A stretch of DNA of 8,504 nt. It comes from Ruminococcus sp. (lineage in GTDB: Bacteria > Bacillota > Clostridia > Oscillospirales > Ruminococcaceae). The position numbers were made by a program, and so were the translations under genes. Each line of letters begins with the position of its first letter. Within the stretch, counting starts at the first letter, position 1. The notes beneath the pieces were generated by a model that saw nothing but the letters and a program-made list of their open reading frames with translations, had not been told where the DNA came from and made no database searches. Where the stretch lies: assembly GCA_017544125.1 (NCBI GenBank), contig JAFYET010000241.1:1-8504 (forward strand), written 5' to 3'. Shown one piece after another: positions 5,218 to 8,504 of this stretch.

Positions 5218-6648
5218 TTGGTTTTTGCTGATCTGTTCTTTTTATATTTCTTCCTTCCCGTTTGTCTTATATTCTATTTCATGACGAGAAATCTTCATAT
5301 AAGAAACGCCGTGCTGATAGTCTTTTCACTGGTGTTCTATGCGTGGGGCGAGCCCATATGGGTAACGCTTCTGATATTCTCGTCGATAATAGATTATTTC
5401 AACGGTCTTGTGATAGAAAAACACCGGGGCAAAACGCCCGCAAAGCTGGCACTTGCCTGGTCGCTGGTGGCGAATTTAGGGCTTCTGGTGGCATTCAAGT
5501 ATTCGGGCTTCTTTGTTGAGAATGTAAATAACCTTATAGGCACGCAGTTTACAGTGCCTAAGATAAGGCTGCCCATAGGTATATCCTTCTATACCTTCCA
5601 GACGATATCGTATACCATTGACTGCTACTGGAACAGAGTTCCCACCCAGAAGAATTTCTTTAAGTTTCTGATGTATGTATCGCTCTTCCCGCAGCTGGTG
5701 GCAGGGCCTATCGTCCGCTACTCGACCATAGGTGCTGAGATAGAGGACAGAAACACTGATATGCAGATGGTATCAGAGGGCATATCACGCATAATCTTAG
5801 GTCTTGGCAAAAAGGTCATAATAGCCAACGGCATAGGCAAGATAGTAACTACCTGCTTCGGCGAGGCGGCTGATAACTATGCGGCAGTGAGCACTGTTTC
5901 GGTGCTGGGCGCATGGTTCGGCGGCGCTATGGTGGCGCTTCAGTATTACTATGACTTTTCGGGCTATTCTGATATAGCCATTGGTCTTGGGCGCATATTC
6001 GGCTTCCACTTTGATGAGAACTTCAAATACCCCATGATATCAAAGACGATATCTGAGTTCTGGAGGCGCTGGCATATATCCCTCTCCTCCTGGTTCAGGG
6101 ATTATGTATACATACCCCTCGGCGGCAACAGAGTAAGCAAGGGCAGGCATCTGCTCAATATAATGATAGTATGGTCGCTGACAGGTCTATGGCACGGCGC
6201 AAGTTGGAACTTCCCCATATGGGGCATATACTTCGGGCTTTTCCTGCTTCTGGAGATAGAGATAGGCAAGGATAATCTCAAAAAATGCCCCGCAGTTATA
6301 CTGCATATCTATACAAAACTGGTGGTGGCGTTCGGCTTCGGCATATTCTACTTTGACAAGACAGCGCCCCTTGTGAAATTTTTCAAGGCGACGGTTGGCG
6401 CTAACGGCAACCCCCTTACCGACACGATAACCAAGACAGTTATAAAGAATAACGCTTATCTGCTCATAGCGGTGGTGCTTTTTGCTATGCCGGTAGTTCC
6501 CAAGATAAAGGAAATATGCATGAAGCAGAAGACAAGCGCTGTGATAATACAGTCAGCAGGCATTGTGTGCAATGTGGCTATACTGCTTATTTGCAGCATA
6601 CTGCTTGTAAACACCACGAACAACCCGTTTTTGTATTTCAGATTTTGA
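5218..6648 (+). CDS. MBOAT-family membrane O-acyltransferase (AlgI/PatA/DltB-like)
   Basis: This is a 476-residue polytopic membrane protein of the MBOAT family, complete by length and motifs. Family members take acyl groups from a cytoplasmic donor, usually acetyl-CoA, and pass them across the membrane toward a surface polymer. The N-terminus has the typical FADLFFLYFFLPVCLIFYF opening. Further family blocks are LPIGISFYTFQTISY (about 118-132), QLVAGPIVRY (159-168), QYYYDFSGYSDIAIGLGRIFG (242-262) and FWRRWHISLSSWFRDYVYIP (281-300, His286). The motif GLWHGASWNF follows, whose His326 corresponds to the invariant catalytic histidine. The start is TTG at 5218, fixed by AAGGAGA 7 bases upstream and by alignment of the N-terminus. 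The DHHW partner gene begins 12 bases after the stop, so the two are co-transcribed. The acceptor polymer is not shown by the sequence. Confidence 0.95.
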   Translation: MVFADLFFLYFFLPVCLIFYFMTRNLHIRNAVLIVFSLVFYAWGEPIWVTLLIFSSIIDYFNGLVIEKHRGKTPAKLALAWSLVANLGLLVAFKYSGFFVENVNNLIGTQFTVPKIRLPIGISFYTFQTISYTIDCYWNRVPTQKNFFKFLMYVSLFPQLVAGPIVRYSTIGAEIEDRNTDMQMVSEGISRIILGLGKKVIIANGIGKIVTTCFGEAADNYAAVSTVSVLGAWFGGAMVALQYYYDFSGYSDIAIGLGRIFGFHFDENFKYPMISKTISEFWRRWHISLSSWFRDYVYIPLGGNRVSKGRHLLNIMIVWSLTGLWHGASWNFPIWGIYFGLFLLLEIEIGKDNLKKCPAVILHIYTKLVVAFGFGIFYFDKTAPLVKFFKATVGANGNPLTDTITKTVIKNNAYLLIAVVLFAMPVVPKIKEICMKQKTSAVIIQSAGIVCNVAILLICSILLVNTTNNPFLYFRF

Positions 6649-6660
6649 TAGGTGAATGAT

Positions 6661-8504
6661 ATGAAAAGTAAAGACAAACAGCCGCTTGACGGCAGCTTTG
6701 ACCCCTCAAAGCAGCTTGAAAAGCTCGACAAGCTCTTTGCTGAGAGCTTGGGGCAGCTGGGCAGCTTTGACAGCCTGGTGGGCGATGACTGGGAAAAGGT
6801 CGATGAGACCACCGCCGCAGAGACCAAGTCTGACATCGATGAGCAGTTCATAGCCCTTGAAGAGAGCAAAAAGGCAAAAAAGGAAAAGAATAAAGATAAG
6901 AATACGGAAAAGGCTGAGAAAAAGGAAGAAATAAAGCAGGAGAAAAAGGCAGAAGAGCCTGAAGACGATATGCTCATGCCGTTCCCCGTTATAAAGGAGA
7001 AGAAGGCTGAGGAGCCCGATGACTCGGTATTGGACAAGACAGGACCTATACCCGTTATATTCAAGGAAGAGGACGATGTGGTAAGGATACCTGCCCTTGA
7101 CGGCGAGGAGGAGGCGCTCGAACACGAGCAGCTGACCTCAAAGGAGGAGTATGACAGGCTTTTTGAGGAGCTTTATCACATTGAGCCGCCCAAAAAGAGA
7201 GAGCCTAACTTCTACAAATCGGAATTCCGCTTTATAAACGCTGCAGCCTGCTTTCTTTGCATATTCGGCATATTTGCATATCTGCTCTTTGCAGACAGGG
7301 AGAGCGGCTTTATTAACTCGGAAAACAGAATGCTCGCAACCATGCCGAAATTCTCAGTGGGCAGCTATCTTGACGGCAGCTTTGCAAAGAAGATGACCGA
7401 GTATTTCACCGACACCGTGCCTGACAGAGAGAACCTCAAAAGGATAGGTGCTGACATAACCTCCCACTACGGTCCCAAGGACGATATAAAGATATCTTCA
7501 AACGTCAAGGCTGTAAAGAAAGAGGTGCTTGAAGAGCCCTCAAAGATAGTGACAACTGCTACTGCTAATATAAACATTGCGGATGTTATAGAAGACGACA
7601 GCTCGGAAGAGACTGACGAGAGCGGCGAGGAGAAGCCCAAGGAAACAGAGCCCGAAGAAAAGATAACCACCATGAAGGAACAGGTAAAGCAGGTGGATAC
7701 GAACTTTGACGAGGGTACTGTATACGGAAGCGTTATAATCGAGGGTTCGGGCAAGAATGTAAGGGCTATATCGGCATTCTACGGGCTTTTTGAGAACTCT
7801 GAGCTTTACGCCAAAACTATAAACAAGTATAAGCAGGAGCTCGGCAAGAAAGTTAATGTATATAATATGCCTATACCCATATCATCGGCGTTCTATATAC
7901 CCAAGAACTTTGAGGACACTGTGGCGAGCCAGCCTGACAACATTGAGGTAATGAACAGAAACCTCAAAAACATCATCTCGGTAGATGCCTATTCAGAGCT
8001 TGCAAAGCACACTGAGGAATACATCTACTCACGTACTGACCACCACTGGCAGCCACTGGGCGCTTACTACGCAGGAAAGGCATTTGCGGAAGTTGCGGGC
8101 ATAAATTACCCCGAGCTTTCGGAATACGGCAGATACTTCAAGGAAGATTTCTGCGGCACGATGTATATGTACTCAGACTACAATGAGGAGCTTAAGAACA
8201 ACCCCGACACATTCACCTACTTCAAGCCCAAGAACGAGTACAAGACCTACTACTACAACACCGACTTCACCGGCAAGAGGGAAGACGTGCTCTTCTATGA
8301 CTATGCCGAGGGCGTTAACACCTACTCGGTATTCATGGGCGGTGACGAGACTATCTGCCAGATAGACACAGATGTAAAGAACGGGCGCACGCTCGTTATC
8401 TTCAAGGACAGCTTCGGCAATGCGCTCGTACCGTTTATGGTAAACGGCTTTGAGCACATCTACGTTGTCGATTTCAGATACTTCAACGTAAACGCCATAG
8501 ACTT
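6661..8504 (+). CDS. DHHW-family (AlgX/AlgJ-like) surface O-acylation partner, 3' end outside window
   Basis: The frame is open from 6661 to the window edge, giving 614 residues, and is incomplete at the C-terminus. Residues 1-190 are charged and probably disordered, with a Lys/Glu-rich stretch at about 67-103 and two similar short motifs, PFPVIKEK (107-114) and PIPVIFKE (129-136), each followed by acids. One membrane helix lies at about 191-211, so that region should be cytoplasmic. The extracellular part opens with ENRMLATMPKFSVGSYLDGSF, typical of DHHW proteins, and carries an acidic linker at 311-334. The name-giving motif is RTDHHW (458-463). A later FKDSFGN supplies Ser584. By analogy with AlgX/AlgJ, Asp460, His462 and Ser584 would form an SGNH-type triad that hands an acyl group to a polysaccharide. 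The ATG at 6661 follows AGGTGA at 6649. Co-transcription with the MBOAT gene suggests one acyl-transfer machine; acceptor unknown. Confidence 0.92.
   Translation, partial: MKSKDKQPLDGSFDPSKQLEKLDKLFAESLGQLGSFDSLVGDDWEKVDETTAAETKSDIDEQFIALEESKKAKKEKNKDKNTEKAEKKEEIKQEKKAEEPEDDMLMPFPVIKEKKAEEPDDSVLDKTGPIPVIFKEEDDVVRIPALDGEEEALEHEQLTSKEEYDRLFEELYHIEPPKKREPNFYKSEFRFINAAACFLCIFGIFAYLLFADRESGFINSENRMLATMPKFSVGSYLDGSFAKKMTEYFTDTVPDRENLKRIGADITSHYGPKDDIKISSNVKAVKKEVLEEPSKIVTTATANINIADVIEDDSSEETDESGEEKPKETEPEEKITTMKEQVKQVDTNFDEGTVYGSVIIEGSGKNVRAISAFYGLFENSELYAKTINKYKQELGKKVNVYNMPIPISSAFYIPKNFEDTVASQPDNIEVMNRNLKNIISVDAYSELAKHTEEYIYSRTDHHWQPLGAYYAGKAFAEVAGINYPELSEYGRYFKEDFCGTMYMYSDYNEELKNNPDTFTYFKPKNEYKTYYYNTDFTGKREDVLFYDYAEGVNTYSVFMGGDETICQIDTDVKNGRTLVIFKDSFGNALVPFMVNGFEHIYVVDFRYFNVNAID

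Noticed and set aside
6456..7125. Minus-strand open frames rich in Ser and Phe opposite the acyltransferase operon
   Set aside because: They are mirror frames of the Lys/Glu-rich DHHW N-terminus and the MBOAT end, with no ribosome site and low-complexity products.
1..8504. CRISPR array, insertion sequence, integrase or phage genes
   Set aside because: No regularly spaced direct repeats, transposase or recombinase motifs are present; the tRNA end at 1167 is not duplicated nearby, so there is no sign of an attachment site.

Overview
The window looks like a chromosomal segment of a Gram-positive, spore-former-lineage Clostridia member, most likely Ruminococcus or a close Oscillospiraceae relative. 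The reasons are an adjacent spoIVB-spo0A pair in the order usual for endospore formers, consensus sigma-A promoters (TTGACA/TATAAT), AGGAGG-type ribosome binding sites, frequent TTG/GTG starts, and heavy use of ATA for isoleucine in moderately GC-rich genes separated by AT-rich gaps. The species cannot be fixed from the sequence alone.

Left half, minus strand, listed in transcription order from right to left. spoIVB (4219-3026) is interrupted by an in-frame TAA at codon 147. A perfect 0A box and an AT-rich control region follow, then spo0A (2797-2012) with a strong terminator. A strong promoter then drives a 187-residue three-helix membrane protein of unknown function (1905-1342). Next come a consensus promoter, tRNA-Pro(CGG) with encoded CCA (1243-1167) and its terminator. 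A divergent cation-diffusion-facilitator-like protein (1099-221) begins right after that terminator. The leftmost 220 bases hold no credible gene but contain a compact nest of inverted repeats that folds as a three-way junction.

Right half, plus strand. A gap of about 200 bases separates the divergent units. A consensus promoter leads to a 208-residue coiled-coil/four-helix membrane protein of unknown function (4417-5043) with its own terminator. Another consensus promoter and an untranslated leader carrying a perfect palindrome precede a two-gene operon. The first gene is a complete MBOAT-family membrane O-acyltransferase (5218-6648). The second, 12 bases later, is a DHHW/AlgX-AlgJ-like SGNH-type protein (6661 to beyond the window end). 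This pair has the architecture of a machine that moves acyl (probably acetyl) groups across the membrane onto an unidentified surface glycan. The partner is unusual because about 190 charged cytoplasmic residues precede its membrane anchor.

I see no clear new multi-gene system. The best leads are the single nonsense codon in an otherwise intact spoIVB, the cytoplasmic extension of the DHHW protein, the CDF-like protein that has lost nearly all metal ligands, the Lys-to-Arg change in the Spo0A receiver, and several well-formed inverted repeats at control positions.
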